From Diphasiastrum complanatum (taxonomy: Eukaryota; Streptophyta; Lycopodiopsida; Lycopodiales; Lycopodiaceae), in NCBI GenBank assembly GCA_029204225.1, contig CM055095.1:40664141-40728140 (forward strand): 64,000 nt of DNA, given 5' to 3'. Within the stretch, counting starts at the first letter, position 1, and each line of letters opens with the position of its first letter. The position numbers and the translations under genes are program-made. Positions 46,601-59,304 of the stretch are shown one piece after another. The notes under the pieces are model-generated. The model worked only from the letters and a program-made list of their open reading frames with translations, was not told the DNA's origin and made no database searches.

Positions 46601-48889
46601 TCTGATGAATATAAAGTGTTTCTCAACTACTTTAAAACTCTAATGTGTAGGGAATTAAAAAGTGGGCAACATCCAATAGAGCCAAACGCCTCATTCTCCA
46701 ATATAAATTGTGGCTCAATGTACTTAATTTTCATTCTCAATCAAAGAAAGATGGAGAGTATCATTTTGGCAATTGAATGAATTTGCTTCTTATTTCACTC
46801 CATTTCTCATGTTATTGTTATTTGAAAATTGTTACAATTTGTATTTGTTGCATCATTTATGTATGAGAGAGAATTTCATTTGTGAATTGAGTAGGGTTTC
46901 ACTGAAAGCTTGCATTACATCTTGAAAACAAACATTCCTCCCTTGGAAATGAACTACCACATGATAGGATAAGAAAAGGTACCTTGTTATCCTATTTGCA
47001 TTGCTATTGTTATTGCTAGAAAATAGAATTTGAATGTAGTGTGTAAATGCATGGTAAATTTCGATTTTTGCATCTTGTCTATGAACAAGGATTTGGTAGG
47101 CCAATAACACCTAGAGTCCTCTCATTCTAGCATTTGATAGATAGAGAAATAAAAACATTAACAAACTAGTAACATAAAGCCAAAGAGAGCATCCTACTTG
47201 CTTACTTACATTTACAACATACTTATTCTCAGGACCAAATTAGCTAGTATTTTTCAAAATTAAACCATGTAATTTAGTGCTTGGACCAAAATGAACAAAA
47301 TCTTTTTTTGTTTTAATTCCCAATACCAAACATAAAATGTTAAGTTATTGAGCAATGACTTGCCAAAAAGAGACCTAATTTCCATTGCAAAATCCCTAGC
47401 ACAGCTAAACAAAATGATTTGTCCTCATTCAAGCTAGAGTTTCTGCTCATCAATCAAGATCAAGTTTAACAAGGTGTAGTCCAATACATGCAACAATGCA
47501 ACAGCCTTGGCTTATCACAAAACATCAACCACCCATGGTTGCCTAGACTATAGCTTAAATACAACTATACAATAAATTACCATTTACCTGAAGTAGTTTG
47601 TCCATGCATGCATAGCATCAAGCTCTTATAACACTTCCCATATATAACATTGAAGTAGTCTTTCCACATAGAGCTCTCAAAATTTGCTTGATAACTCTCA
47701 ATGTGTAAATTTGTTTGGGACCATTTCTTTTCTGCAAAAAACTTGGAGCACAGCAGCTTCTAATAACAAAATATTAAGCAAAGCATCACAAAACATCTGA
47801 ATCAATAAAATTTCCACTCTTGTAGATGCTCTTCTTGAAGAAAAGATGATTATTATCTTAGCAAAGTCATGTCTTGCCTGTCATTTATTTTAACCTTTTA
47901 CTTTTGCTAATGTGACGGAGTTTTTGTTATGTACAACATTTACTGAGTTGCTGTCATAGTGATGGTTTAAAACACATTTGAAGTGGCTCGTGTGAAAATT
48001 TCTCCCATATGGTTGATTGCAACCCTTGTTTCTACTCTTCTACCTGTGCTGCTGCAGAATGGTTGACTCGTCACTTCAATCATTCAATAAACGTAAAAAT
48101 GTCAAAAGAGCTGGGCACATTCACCAACCATGCTAGTGAAAACTTTTGAACACTTCCATCTCTATTCTGCAGGATATATGCCCATATTTGGCATCAACCA
48201 GGCGGATCAGCAATACACATGATTATTTTAGTGATTGTTTACAAATCTGACTGTTATAAGGAACAGATTACTTTACTTAGAAAGATGAGGCTTACTAAGG
48301 ATATGGTATGCCTGTTTGATTGTTTAGAAAAGCCGCCTGTTTAGACTTGTAACAAGCCTCCTGCGGATTCTGAATGCTGTTTTTAATTGCATTGTGCAAT
48401 CAGCAGCACAAGCCGAAATCACTGGCACATAAATCCTCCAAGATCAGAAATATGATTAAGAACGTCTGTCTACATTAGCCTTCATAAAACTAAATTCAAA
48501 TTCTATTCACTCCACTTATAAACCCATAGTTCTACATGCAGAAACAGATTCGGGACTTTCTTTTATATCAGGGAGAAGAAGTCCATATAATTAAATCCGT
48601 GTGATAGATGCTCGATCAACAGGTGTTGCTTTTGATGGTTTGGCCCCATGCTCATAAAAACAATTAGCATCAATCAAATTAGTGCATTTGCACTAAATAA
48701 AGAGTTACAGCATCATACACTTTAAAGTTTTACTTGATTCACATGGTTCCAAAGATATGAAAAGCATAACTGTATGTATATTTATAACCGTGTAAAAGCT
48801 GTCAAGATTATAGGGCCTAAACGGTCATTAGGATGGAAGCGGCATCATAACTTATAGCTCATATTTGCTAGTTGAGCTGTCTTCTCTAA
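46601..48889. other. 3' flank of the ACD11-like gene, no gene seen
   Basis: AT-rich sequence without a frame that shows any motif. The part next to 48890 should hold the 3' untranslated region of the minus-strand ACD11-like gene; I found no clear polyadenylation signal. The texture is less repeated than elsewhere in the window. Confidence 0.4.
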
Positions 48890-51800
48890 CTACAGATCAA
48901 GATTAATCCTTCTTGCTATGAACATTGCATTTATGAAATCAGTGATTGGTGTTGCAGCCCGTATATATACTTGCATTTGAGCCCCTGCGGACGTTTCTGC
49001 AACTCCACAATTGTCCAATAACATTAGAAAATAAAAGAAAGCTCAAAAAGAACTACTGAATGTCCAATTTTTCTAGCAAATAGGCATGGTAGAATGTATA
49101 CATGTCATCTATAATAGTACCTATTAATAACAAAACAGATGTGCAACCCTTCACTATAGATGGCCATCCACAATGCGTTGGATAATGTGATCCAATATAG
49201 ACTTGAGGTCTAACAATCACAAACGTGCATGTGTAAGGAAACTGGAATGAGATAATATCCACTAAAAATAAGATTGCTCCCTAATTATGATTTGCAGCAG
49301 CTCAACTCTACTTCTTTACGGGAGAGAAATGAATTCTGAAAAAGTCCCACCCATAGACAGGAATTCTCACCGTCATTCTTTGGGATAAGATGGCATAGTC
49401 TGTACCTTCACTGAACTGCTATATTTGCAAGTATCATTAACTGACTCTCCATTGATTAGTATTCTTTTCAGCATACAGCAATAGACTGTTTATATTTTAG
49501 AATTTGAAGATGGGATCACAAAGAATGGAGGGCCAACATAAAGTATGTCAGGAAGGTTATGCAAAACTATCCATTTCCAAAGTAATCCTTTTCTCAGCAC
49601 TTGTAGACTTTCTTTGGCACCTCTCCAATGCAAAATGCATCTATATCAGTTTGTGTGCCAAAGTAAATTTGGCAGAACTTAATTGGAGATCTTGAAAGTG
49701 AAAGAGTAATACAATAACACCTTCAAGGCGAATGGACCCGTCATGTAGAGATTGTAGAGTTCTAGATATCTAAAAAAATACCAATTTGTGCTCATTCAAT
49801 GATCCTTTTGACGTCCAAAACTCAAAAATTTGCTACAAAATCAGTCATGCAAGGTAGTACCAACATCAAATGTTCTAAATTAAGAAGCTTAGTCTTTGGT
49901 TTCTTTCCACCGTGTTGCTTAAAGACCTGCACCAAAGGTCACGGATCAAGCCATAAGTGGCATGTGCTTTTAAAAAAATTTAGTGATCTAAAAAAAGGTT
50001 AAGAACGTTACTTGTTTGATCCATTATTATATACAACTGAAACACATCAACTCTTTCAGAAGAGCATTTTGTGTCAAATTGCCTCATCCTTGAAATTCAA
50101 AGGATTCCTGGTAATAGATACAATCTAACAAATATTGCAATCAAACTTCAAAGTGTGTCACCTAAGTCCATTTTGTTTTTAAAAATTCCAATAGATTCCA
50201 ACCACTATTTGAAGATATAGAAGATAAGAATCTCTTGATGGTGGTTTGTAAAAAAGGGCCTCCATGTACTGTGACAAAAACCTGGCAAATTCCTGTCTGA
50301 TTTTATGGCATGGTGATGTGTATGTTTAAAGTCTTGATGCTAACATGTTGCACCAAACAATACATATTCAAACTTGACTTAAGCTTACTTTCTTAAATGG
50401 AAAACTATGTCTGCTTTGTGGATATCGAGTAAAACTTACCCTCCTCATGGATCTTCCTCAGAAAATGGCCTTTTGAAGGGAGCGTATACATTCCTGCTGT
50501 CACCGCTTTCCGGATTGCCCAAGTATGATATGGTGCAAATACCTCTTCATATGCCTTGGAAGCACATTCCCTCAGAGATAAGTGCCTACAAAATTTCTCA
50601 GTAAAGATTAAGATATAAAGAAAAAAAATCCTTATTCAAGATCTTTTCCCTATCTCTTTATTATAACTGTTTACAATGTCAGCTTAATCCATTGCCAAAC
50701 AATAGTGGAAGAGCAAAGAAAAAAGCTATGAGAGAGAAGATAGTTGACAGCAGCCTTCTTCCCATGTAGAGAAAAAGACTCGAACAAAAACAGAAAGGTC
50801 TTCTAATATTTACAAAGTGCGAATATTTACATTTTCAGCCAAACAACTCGTAGAAAAATGGTTGAAATTTATGTGTTAAAGTGTGCACTATGCATTTTTG
50901 TGGACAAGGAAAGGCAAGTTCGAAAGGGAGGTACACTTTGTACTTCATTTGCTGAGTTTTGTAATGAATTCCCTTTGAATTCTAAAGTATGGAATGAAAG
51001 GTGGTTGTCATATCTACTTACTCTTGAGTGTGCTAGAAGTAAGCATGACATTATAAGTTGAAAGATTTTGACTTCATTTTCAAAGAGAAATATTGTGAAT
51101 CTTGTATGAGAGTAAGTGAATCATCCTTGAAGGACACTTATATCCGTACAAGAGTATTTGGCCTCATTAGTGTAAAGTTCAACAAGTATGTAATGCAAAT
51201 TGCTAGTGGTAAGCAATTGTGGACTAGTCAATTGTGGACTAGTAAAATTGGCATAAATAATCTTGGTGATTGCTTTGTTGACTTGAAAGATCATATTGAG
51301 AAGGAGAACATTCAGGTTTGGAGACTTGAAAACAAAGTCCTTGAGAGTCTTGAAGAAGATCATGGTTTGGATCCATGTTTTCATCATCAACACCAAGAGG
51401 GAGTGAGCATGATGAAGAAAAAAGACATCAAGGAGCCTGAGAAGGATCAATATGAAGGTTTGGGTAAAGAAAAAGGAGCAGCAAGGAAGTTTATCCACAT
51501 CTCCCTTTACTCAACTTATTTTGTGTTTGATAGAAAACTTGTCATGTATTTAACAATGTCCTTTGATGATGCTAGTATGAACATTGTTTTTCATCCTATA
51601 TCTTATAATAATGAAATAGTGATCATTACTATTTTGATTGGAGTTTCAAATATGTATTCAAAGGCCTCATCTTGTGATCCATTCACTCTTGAATTTCAAA
51701 GTAATGAAGACCTTCATTGAAAGGATGCCAAGTTGGAGTTCATTGTTTTGGTGGATAAAATCAAGATTGTGATATCTCAAGCTTTAGTTATATGTACTTC

Positions 51801-54800
51801 ATACAAAAGTTGGATCTTATGGAAAGCTGTTGTTTTTCATGTTTCTTTTAAAGAGGAGACTCACATTTTGCAGCCCAAGGTGATCATTCAACAACCTACC
51901 AAAGACAAAGCTTGGATCTTGAGACAACCTTTATGGAGCTCTCACTACATTTGACAACTTGGAGCTCAAATTATGTTCTTATTGTAATGAGTGATCATAC
52001 TCACTACATACATCAAGAACCTGTTAATTATGTTGTCTTTATGCATGTAATTATTATTGATCCAAGATAGTCTCATCTAGCTAGATTGTGAGGAGTATTG
52101 AAATTTCACAATTCTAGCTTGACCATTTTTGGTCACATGCATTGTAATTGGCAAGAAGGCCATGTAACTAGATGCCACACGTGCCAAATCACATAGGATG
52201 TTTTCCAAAGACTTCATTCCTCATATTACATTGTGATAGCATCTTTGAAATGAGGCCAAAGTGTGCTTAGATAAGCTAGAGAAATCTAGGAGCTAGAAAT
52301 AGCATGTTTTACATTGTTTTTGGATCTTGAAATCTTGACCCCATAGGGTGGATCCAATGACCTATTAGATTAGATGTTAGGGTTAGGTTATGATAAGTAC
52401 AGAGATGCCCTAAAACGTTCAGATCCAAGCTTGAAATGTATAAATGTATGATGGGATCTCCATCCAAATATGAAGAAAAATCAAGTTTTTCCACTTCTAT
52501 CAACATTGTCTTTTGGTAGCAAGTTCTAGCTATTGGATGTGAGTGATTTTATGCATAATTACTTTCTTTGGAAGGTACTGAAGTTGATTACAGGTCTGAG
52601 AAGCTTGTTGTACTTTACTTTAGTGTATTTGACCAAACCTACATTTTTATTGTGGAGTTAAATGCCAAATTAGCTAGTTTTGGTAACTAGTCTTGACTCT
52701 AGCTCATAGTTTGGATCTAGATCTTTGATTTGTGCATCCTCCATCACTTTTAGGATTGATTGGAATTGAATTTGCTGTAAAAAAATTTCATAGCAAACAT
52801 ATCACACAAACTTTGAGCCAAGCATGCATCCCAAGAATGTCATGTAATAGTAAAACAAAATGGCTTAAATGGTGCAAAATTGCAAACATACACGAGCTAT
52901 TTGTGCAGACCATGAAGTTGCAATATATGACTCGAGATATAGGTAGATCCCCATATAACCATATGACAGAAAAAATACCACATAGAACTAGCAATTAGTC
53001 AACTCAAAGTATCCCAATAGGAAAAGCCAATTGTAATTCTAGTGAGAACCAAAAGGGTTATGTAGAAGCAGCAACAATGGCCCAATATATACAACTAAAT
53101 TCAAATGCAACCATGAGACCAAGACTTCCATACAATTATGGAAGTAGAGCCCTCCATGGCAATGCAAATCCGTAGTAGCCTAGATCATGCGTAGAGAGAG
53201 AAAGCTTTAAATGGAACTGGCAGGTACAAGTTACCGTGTCACTGTTTCAATGATCATCCTAGGATCAAGTAATTATGGCACAAATCCGAAAGATGGTACA
53301 AAAGTTGGTGATAATAAAGGAACCTTAATAAGGGTAAGCATAGAAACAAAAGATATACGAAAAGAAGGTAAAGAAATTGTAATAAAAGAGAGATTGCAAT
53401 CACAAGAAAAGGCTGAAAATAGTGTGCTTAACTCTCTTCTAAATATACCTATAAATGTTTTGTCAATACATGTGACCCATCTTGATACACACATGCTTGT
53501 GCCAAAATTGACTTTCTCATCAATTGTCTAATCTAGATATATTTGAGATTTGTTTGAAAGTACCTCTGCATGTTTCAATTGTCTATACTTGTCCCTCATC
53601 CATCTATACATGTCCCTTATATGTTTTTACATGTCGCTCATCATATAGTAGCAGTGCCTTGTCATAAATATATCGATTTCTCTCATGTGTATGTGCATGC
53701 CTCTTGTGAAAATATACCTATCTATTAATTGAATATACATGCACCCATTATCTACTAGATGTATCTCCCCAAATCTATTTCATTTGAAGACACTTGTGAC
53801 TCTTTGTATAAAGCTCTACAATTGTCTCTCTATGCCTATACCACAATTGTTTGTATATTTTCATCATCTTTCAATACCTATCGCTCAAGAGAGAGATATT
53901 GTGCCCTACAGCCCATGCATGTCCACCTCTCATATATGTACATGTCTTGTCTAAAGACTTTGCGTGCTTGTCTCTTACATGAAAAAACCAAACTCCTGTC
54001 TAGAAATACATCTCTCAACAGCAAATGCACAATACCACATCAAACAACTAAATGGACGAGTAGGCACTAGAAAGTTGTGAATATAGTAGAGACATGACTT
54101 AACAACCTTTCCATGCATACTCTTATTATCAAATCCTAATCCAAGGATCCCTATTAGTCAAATGTCTCATGCTAGTCTTCTAGTTTGAGTTCATTCAATT
54201 TTTGCAATACCAAGTCTCAAAAATTCTTCGAAATTCCAAGCTCACAGCACTAGATCTTGCTAATTTACCTCAACAAGGACTGATTTGATTAAAATGATTA
54301 CTATAGAAATGGACTAAGAAACGAGTGTTCCGATTCACCCATAGGCTTCTATCAATTATAATAAAGTCACCTTGCCTCTTTCTTTCCAATTGAGGTCATC
54401 TGACATTAATAAATTTTAAGAGGTTTTATGATACTAGCAAAACTCTTATCGAAAGGATAATAGGGTTCACATCGTAGTACCATCCTTGGATTATATTGCC
54501 AGCAAATCCACCAGTGGATTGCTACCAACTGACTTTCAGTCAAAATACTGCCTAGGACATGAATTCCATGGATTCCGAGATATCATGACTCTAATCCTAG
54601 GATGCCCATTCTGCCATCCCTAAAACACAAGTACAACTATGTCGAGCCATTATTCACATGGAAGATACATGGCTCACTAGTTAAACGTGTTTCGATGAGA
54701 TATAGAGCAAACGACAAGATACCAAGCAAACTTAAATAACCATTTTTTACCCTACTTATTACATACTTGAACGCTTAAGTTCATAATGATGGATACCTTT

Positions 54801-57769
54801 GACGGCCATCCCTGAAACACAAGTACAACTCTGTCGAGCCATTATTCAAATGGAAGACACACTGCTCACTAGTTCAACGTGTTTCGATGAGATACAGAGC
54901 AAACAACAGAATACCAAGCAAACTTAAATAACCATTTTTTTACCTTGCTTACTACATACTAGAATGCTTACGTTCATAACGATAAATACCTTTGATGACT
55001 AATCAGTAGCAAAGGAACTACAATGATATAACAATTTGCTCTATTTGGTCATCTTGTAAATAGCTCAACAGGAATGTCTGTTACGGTTTATTAGACAAAT
55101 GCAAAATTTGCTAGTACAATGATTCAATAAAACCAAAAAACTATCAAATTTCGATACTATATTATGATGCATTACATGGTCTAATTGATTTCGAAATGCA
55201 AAAGTACCAAAAATACAACTACCCAAAAAGTGGAGTGGATGACTTTGTTAGCTCAATTGTCCATTATTATCAATTGGGATAGAATTCAAACCATCCTTGC
55301 AACAAGTGCCTAGTTTTAGCAAGTAAATGCATACGAAACCTCAAGACAAGACGAATAGGGCAAAGATCACCCAACCTTGCCCAAAACCCAAGAGCCGCTA
55401 TAAGTTCCCAATCCAACAAGTTACAATAAGATGACTTGCACTCAAGGACTTAAAAGTAATTACCGGAGCCCTCAGCCAATAATTAAAGTATTGGCTCACA
55501 GATCAACATAGGCCCTCATAAATGTGTTATAATTATGTCTCTAAACACACCCTAGATAAGGTCAAACCAGTATCTTTTTTTCATACTAGGACCATAAAAG
55601 TGAGACTAAAGCTAGAAAACTAAAAATCTAAATGACCACTAAAGGAGGAGTTGGCATAAGTCAAAAGTTGTGCTAAAATAGGTACAATATTGCAATTACA
55701 AAGAGTGTGTTAATGATATAAGTGACCATCAATAGGAAACAGACCCAACGAGGAATAAATGATGGACACAAAACTTTTTGATGTACTTTGAACATTTATT
55801 CTAAGCATTAAAGGAGAAGGTCAAAGTGGTCATGTGCCATAATGGAGAGTGCAAAAACAAAGGCAAGGTCAACATGAGAGAGCATTTACAAAACTTCTTT
55901 TTGGAGACAATTATTTGAAACAAAGTTATTCAAAAATAAATATAGCCTTGAACTATCTCTTCATAAATCTTCTATGTAAGCAAGTACTATCAAAACTAAT
56001 GATAAAGGTGGCCAATGATGAACACGATACTAGTGATGCCAAATCAAACACACAATCAATATAAATAGCATTTGTTTCAAAGTCAATTTTTCATCGAAGT
56101 TTAAGTGACTGAGAGCAAGACCAACAACCAAAATAGACTTGAGCTAATCGCAGGCTAACTAATATGTAGAAAAAAAATATATATGTAGAATGTTAATGTA
56201 GAAGTGTAATAAAAGGAGAGGCCATTGTGGCAATAGAGCACGAAGATGTAGCTAGACCCAATAACAAAAATTGTTACCATCAATAAGTGCATTCTTCCAA
56301 GATATGGATGGATTTGACTTTAGAGGAGTTGACTCTAAAAGCACCTACTCTAATTCAACACAAAAACCCCAAGGAACTCAAACTAAAAACTTGTCAAGAA
56401 AATTATACTCGAATCAATAGACCGGCTGATTACCTTGATTCTAGAATGTTGTTAAACAACACTTTCACCATGTCAGCTCCCCGCTTCACATAAAATACAC
56501 TTCTAATATGACGATCAATAGTAGTTGGAGAACCATAGTGCACGCCGTTATCAAATAAACTTTGCAGTGTTTCATGCTGTTTTGAAGCCTCCAAGAGATC
56601 TTCGACCTATGGAAGCATCCATTGCACATTGAATGAGCAAAAACTTGCAAGGAAGCGAAAGTAGTTTTGAGCAAACGTCAACAGAGTAGCAGGAAAAAAC
56701 TTATTTCACTGGCTAACTTATGCTTTTTATTGTCCACATGTCGAAAACATAATTACCATAAGAAACGAAAAGGAATGCCGTTGCAAACATGCAAACGTTG
56801 TTTGAACTATTTGACAAAAAATCCTCGCATATACACGAAAGAGTAGAATAGAGTAGATAATGAGAGCTGTTGAACTATTATGGTAAACTTAGTCGCACAC
56901 ATGGAAGAGTAGAATGGAATACATAATGCGGGTTGTTGAATTACTATGGCAAAAACTGGCCGCATAAACATGGAAGAGTACATTTGAGTGCATCATAATG
57001 CAAGCTGTTGCAGTGTTATGGCAAAATAGCATGGAATAGACTAACATTACTATGGCAAAAATTAGTCGCATACTCAAGGAAGAATATAATGGAATACATA
57101 ATGCGATCTATTGAGTTATTATGGCAAATAATAGTCGCGTATAAAATGCGAACTGTTGAATTATTATGGCTAAAAGTAGCTCCATGCAAATAGAAGAGTA
57201 GAATAGAGTACAAAATGCGAGTCGCTAAATCATAATGAAAAACTAGTCGCATACACATGGAAGATTAGAATAGAGTTCATGATGCTAGCTGGTGAATTAT
57301 CATGGACAAATATAGTCGCATACAATACACATGGTTGAGGATAAAGAACATAATGCGATCTGCTAAATTATTAAGGCTATAAGTAGTCGCATACAAATGG
57401 AAGAGTACTAGCATACAGTAACTAATGCGAGCCATTGAATCATTATAGCAAAAAAATGGAGGACTAGAAGAGTACGTAATGCAAGCTGTAGATATATATG
57501 GAGAAGATTAGTAGCATACTTTTGAAAGAGTATAACAGAGCAGATAATTCAAGAAATTTGCTCGCCTTGGAAACGTAGTCTTGTTCTGCGAATTTGAAGG
57601 CGATACCGAGGCGGCCGAGCAAGACCGAAATCCTGCTGCAAGCTTCTATCAGCGAGTCCAACCTCAGATCTACATTTCCTGTCTGCTCGAATTCACGCGC
57701 CAGTTTATCGAATGCTTCTGCCAAGGATCGTAAGGGACGATCTTTGCTGCTACATGGCGCCATCGCCAC
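48890..57769 (-). CDS. ACD11-like: ACD11-like glycolipid-transfer-fold protein, 4 exons, 209 aa
   Basis: Exons on the minus strand: 57769-57566 (residues 1-68), 56606-56434 (69-125), 50585-50440 (127-174) and 48996-48890 (176-209, stop TAG); codons 126 and 175 are split. The joined frame has no stop. Motifs follow Arabidopsis ACD11 (206 aa) throughout: LGRLGIAFKFAEQDYVSK, VEDLLEAS, YVKRGADMVKVLF, YEEVFAPYHTWAIRKAV, GMYTLPSK and a C-terminal AQMQVYIRAATPITDFINAMF. ACD11 moves ceramide-1-phosphate between membranes and its loss triggers cell death. The head-group Asp (residue 64), Lys 68, one Arg (103) and His 146 are conserved; a second family Arg appears as Tyr 107. Intron 1 (959 bp) has a GC donor (AAG|GCGAGC), introns 2 (5.8 kb) and 3 (1.4 kb) are GT-AG. 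The start codon follows a CT-rich leader. No sign of decay. Confidence 0.88.
50858..51952 (+). pseudogene. Unrecognised ORFs inside intron 2 of the ACD11-like gene
   Basis: Three frames in a row (50858-51061, 51058-51720, 51733-51954), antisense to the host gene, give a hydrophilic protein in pieces. The middle 220-codon frame has an 18-bp duplication (QLWTSQLWTSK) and a charged segment (MMKKKDIKEPEKDQYEGLGKEKG). About 50 bp after the last piece, CTAGATTGTGAGGAGTAT precedes TGAAATTTCACA, like a polypurine tract and LTR start. It may be the coding part of a retroelement lacking known motifs. No function can be assigned. Confidence 0.3.
51955..54612. other. Intron 2 sequence, possible LTR at its left
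   Basis: TGAAATTTCACAATTC at about 52099 could be the start of an LTR belonging to the ORFs just upstream; no matching end was identified. From about 53570 to 53960 the words ACATGTCYCTCAT and CATGTC recur as a faint short repeat. No gene. Confidence 0.35.
54613..54997. repeat. 192-bp tandem duplication in intron 2
   Basis: 54613-54804 is repeated at 54805-54997, both beginning GCCATCCCT and ending TTTGAYG. The copies differ at roughly one base in ten, so the duplication is not recent. Confidence 0.85.
55000..56433. other. Intron 2, no further features
   Basis: AT-rich intron sequence with short frames only. Nothing supportable is seen up to exon 2. Confidence 0.4.
56823..57520. repeat. Degenerate minisatellite (about 70-bp unit) in ACD11-like intron 1
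   Basis: Some nine to ten copies of a unit reading roughly AGTCGCATACACATGGAAGA, GTAGAATAGAGTACATAATG, CGAGCTGTTGAATTATTATG and GCAAAAACT follow one another, with length changes and substitutions. They fill most of the 959-bp intron, which begins with the GC donor at 57565. Confidence 0.85.
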
Positions 57770-58020
57770 CCTACTCTCTCCTCGATTCTGTTACTTGCTC
57801 TTTCTCGCTCTCTCTCTCTCCCCCGTCTCGCATAGAGCTCGAGCAATTATAGCCCGCCACCGTTGGATGTTTCGTATTTTGCCACGTGTCCGACATCGAA
57901 TAGGGTCTTGATTCCAACACAGGTGGCGTTCAAGCGGGCGGGGTAAAGTTGAGTTGTTGCTGTAGTGGAGGGAAGAAAGAGTTCAATTTTTGACAAGACC
58001 AAATGTACACGTGTCGCGCA
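57770..58020 (-). promoter_or_regulatory. Upstream region of the ACD11-like gene with two G-boxes
   Basis: CACGTG occurs at 57883-57888 (in GCCACGTGTC) and at 58008-58013 (in TACACGTGTC), about 115 and 240 bp before the start codon. Both have the ACGTGTC context of ABA-responsive elements. A CT-rich tract at 57775-57825 would lie in the 5' leader, as in many plant genes. No clear TATA box was found. Confidence 0.5.
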
Positions 58021-58395
58021 TTAGCCGAAAAGGCAAAGTGGCAATACCATTGTTTTTATTTTCTAATATTCAATGAAGATTTGATTCCTCAACTTATGTT
58101 GAATAATAACTCCTTTTTGGCCCTTAAAAGTTAGGAATCTTTTGGGCTTGGAGCAAGAATGGTGGACACTCGAAAGGGACCATGCATTGGTGATCGAGAG
58201 TGCCTCTAAACATTTTCACGGGCTCAATTGAGCAAGCTAGGGTTGGTAGCAAAAATGGCAAACTAAAGTTAGTCTCATGACATAGGAGCAAAATTCATTT
58301 TCTTCGTAACAGTTGAGAGGTACAAATACATGCCGCTCAACCAATGTCTTTTGGCCACATTGCCATGGCTACAATGCATAGCAAATCTCGAAGTT
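58021..58395. other. Intergenic, no gene seen
   Basis: No feature can be supported between the upstream region of the ACD11-like gene and the copia remnant at 58396. Confidence 0.4.
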
Positions 58396-58530
58396 GTTAC
58401 AAGCTACCTGCGACCTAAAATGTAAAAAGACATCTATATGCTACAACCTAAAGGATACATTCTCGAAGGTATGAAGCATCATGTTTGTAAACTCCATAAA
58501 GCACTTTATGGCTTGAAGCAATCAACTGTT
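58396..58530 (+). pseudogene. Copia RT remnant
   Basis: The frame reads DIYMLQPKGYILEGMKHHVC and HKALYGLKQS, the RT segment before the catalytic box, and includes a TAA just upstream. It ends exactly where the LTR starts at 58531, so the copia B LTR is inserted in, or recombined with, this RT. Confidence 0.8.
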
Positions 58531-59304
58531 GAATTATTCTCCTTCTTACTAACCGACTAATTGGTTTTAATCCTCATCTGTGGCTATTTTAGTTCATTTC
58601 TACAGAACTACAGTTTTGGTTCATTTATGCAGACAAACTGTTTACGACCAATTTTCACCGCTTATCAGCAATCAATTTTTGAGAAGGAACTAACTGGATG
58701 GATGCCAGCGGACACCAACCAACTGGCGATCGCATTTGACGACCTATTGCTTGGTATATATAGTTGTTCATATTCATACAGTTTCATCAAATTATCAGAA
58801 GAAACATTTGAATAGTTAGCTCTCTCTCTCTCTCTCTCAAGCCTACGAGCTTGAACACTCTTGGCATTTAGCTCACTTCTTAGAGTTATTTTAGAGATTG
58901 CTATTGCGCTACTGCTTATCGGCATTGTGCTTAATTCAGACTTTTCATTTTAGCCGCTTAGAGATAGCATAGAGTACACGGCCTCAATTTGCAACTTATT
59001 GTACTCATTTACTTCTGTTTCATTTCCATACTGAATCAGTACTATCTTTTATTGTGTTCAGCTTTGTCTCAGAATGTATGCATTTCTGTAGTTCTTCGCG
59101 ACTAATTATTTGTCTTGTAATTCGCAACTAATTATTTGTCTAGCGTTTCACGACAAATTATTTGTCTGATAATTCAATGCGTAATTGTTTGGCTACGTAA
59201 TCACTGTAGTGATGTTGATTTCAAAGTTAGTTACTATAACATCGAACGTGATTTCTATCACTATTGTTTTGTTCGAAATTGATAGGCGTAGTCATGCATT
59301 GTGA
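58531..59304 (+). repeat. Copia B LTR, 3' truncated
   Basis: It starts TGTTGAATTATTCTCC and matches 2789-1592 and 7002-7137 at its start. A TATATATAG box at about 58756 with a following CT tract (58818-58836) may be its promoter. Three 21-bp repeats TTCGCGACTAATTATTTGTCT lie at 59094, 59121 and 59147. At about 59304 it passes directly into gag without primer site, leader or gag start, so a deletion joins them. Confidence 0.75.

Noticed and set aside
49504-49695. Plus-strand ORF
   Set aside because: It lies antisense in intron 3 of the ACD11-like gene and shows no motif or conservation.
57594-57911. 105-codon plus-strand ORF
   Set aside because: It is antisense to exon 1 of the ACD11-like gene and has no motif.
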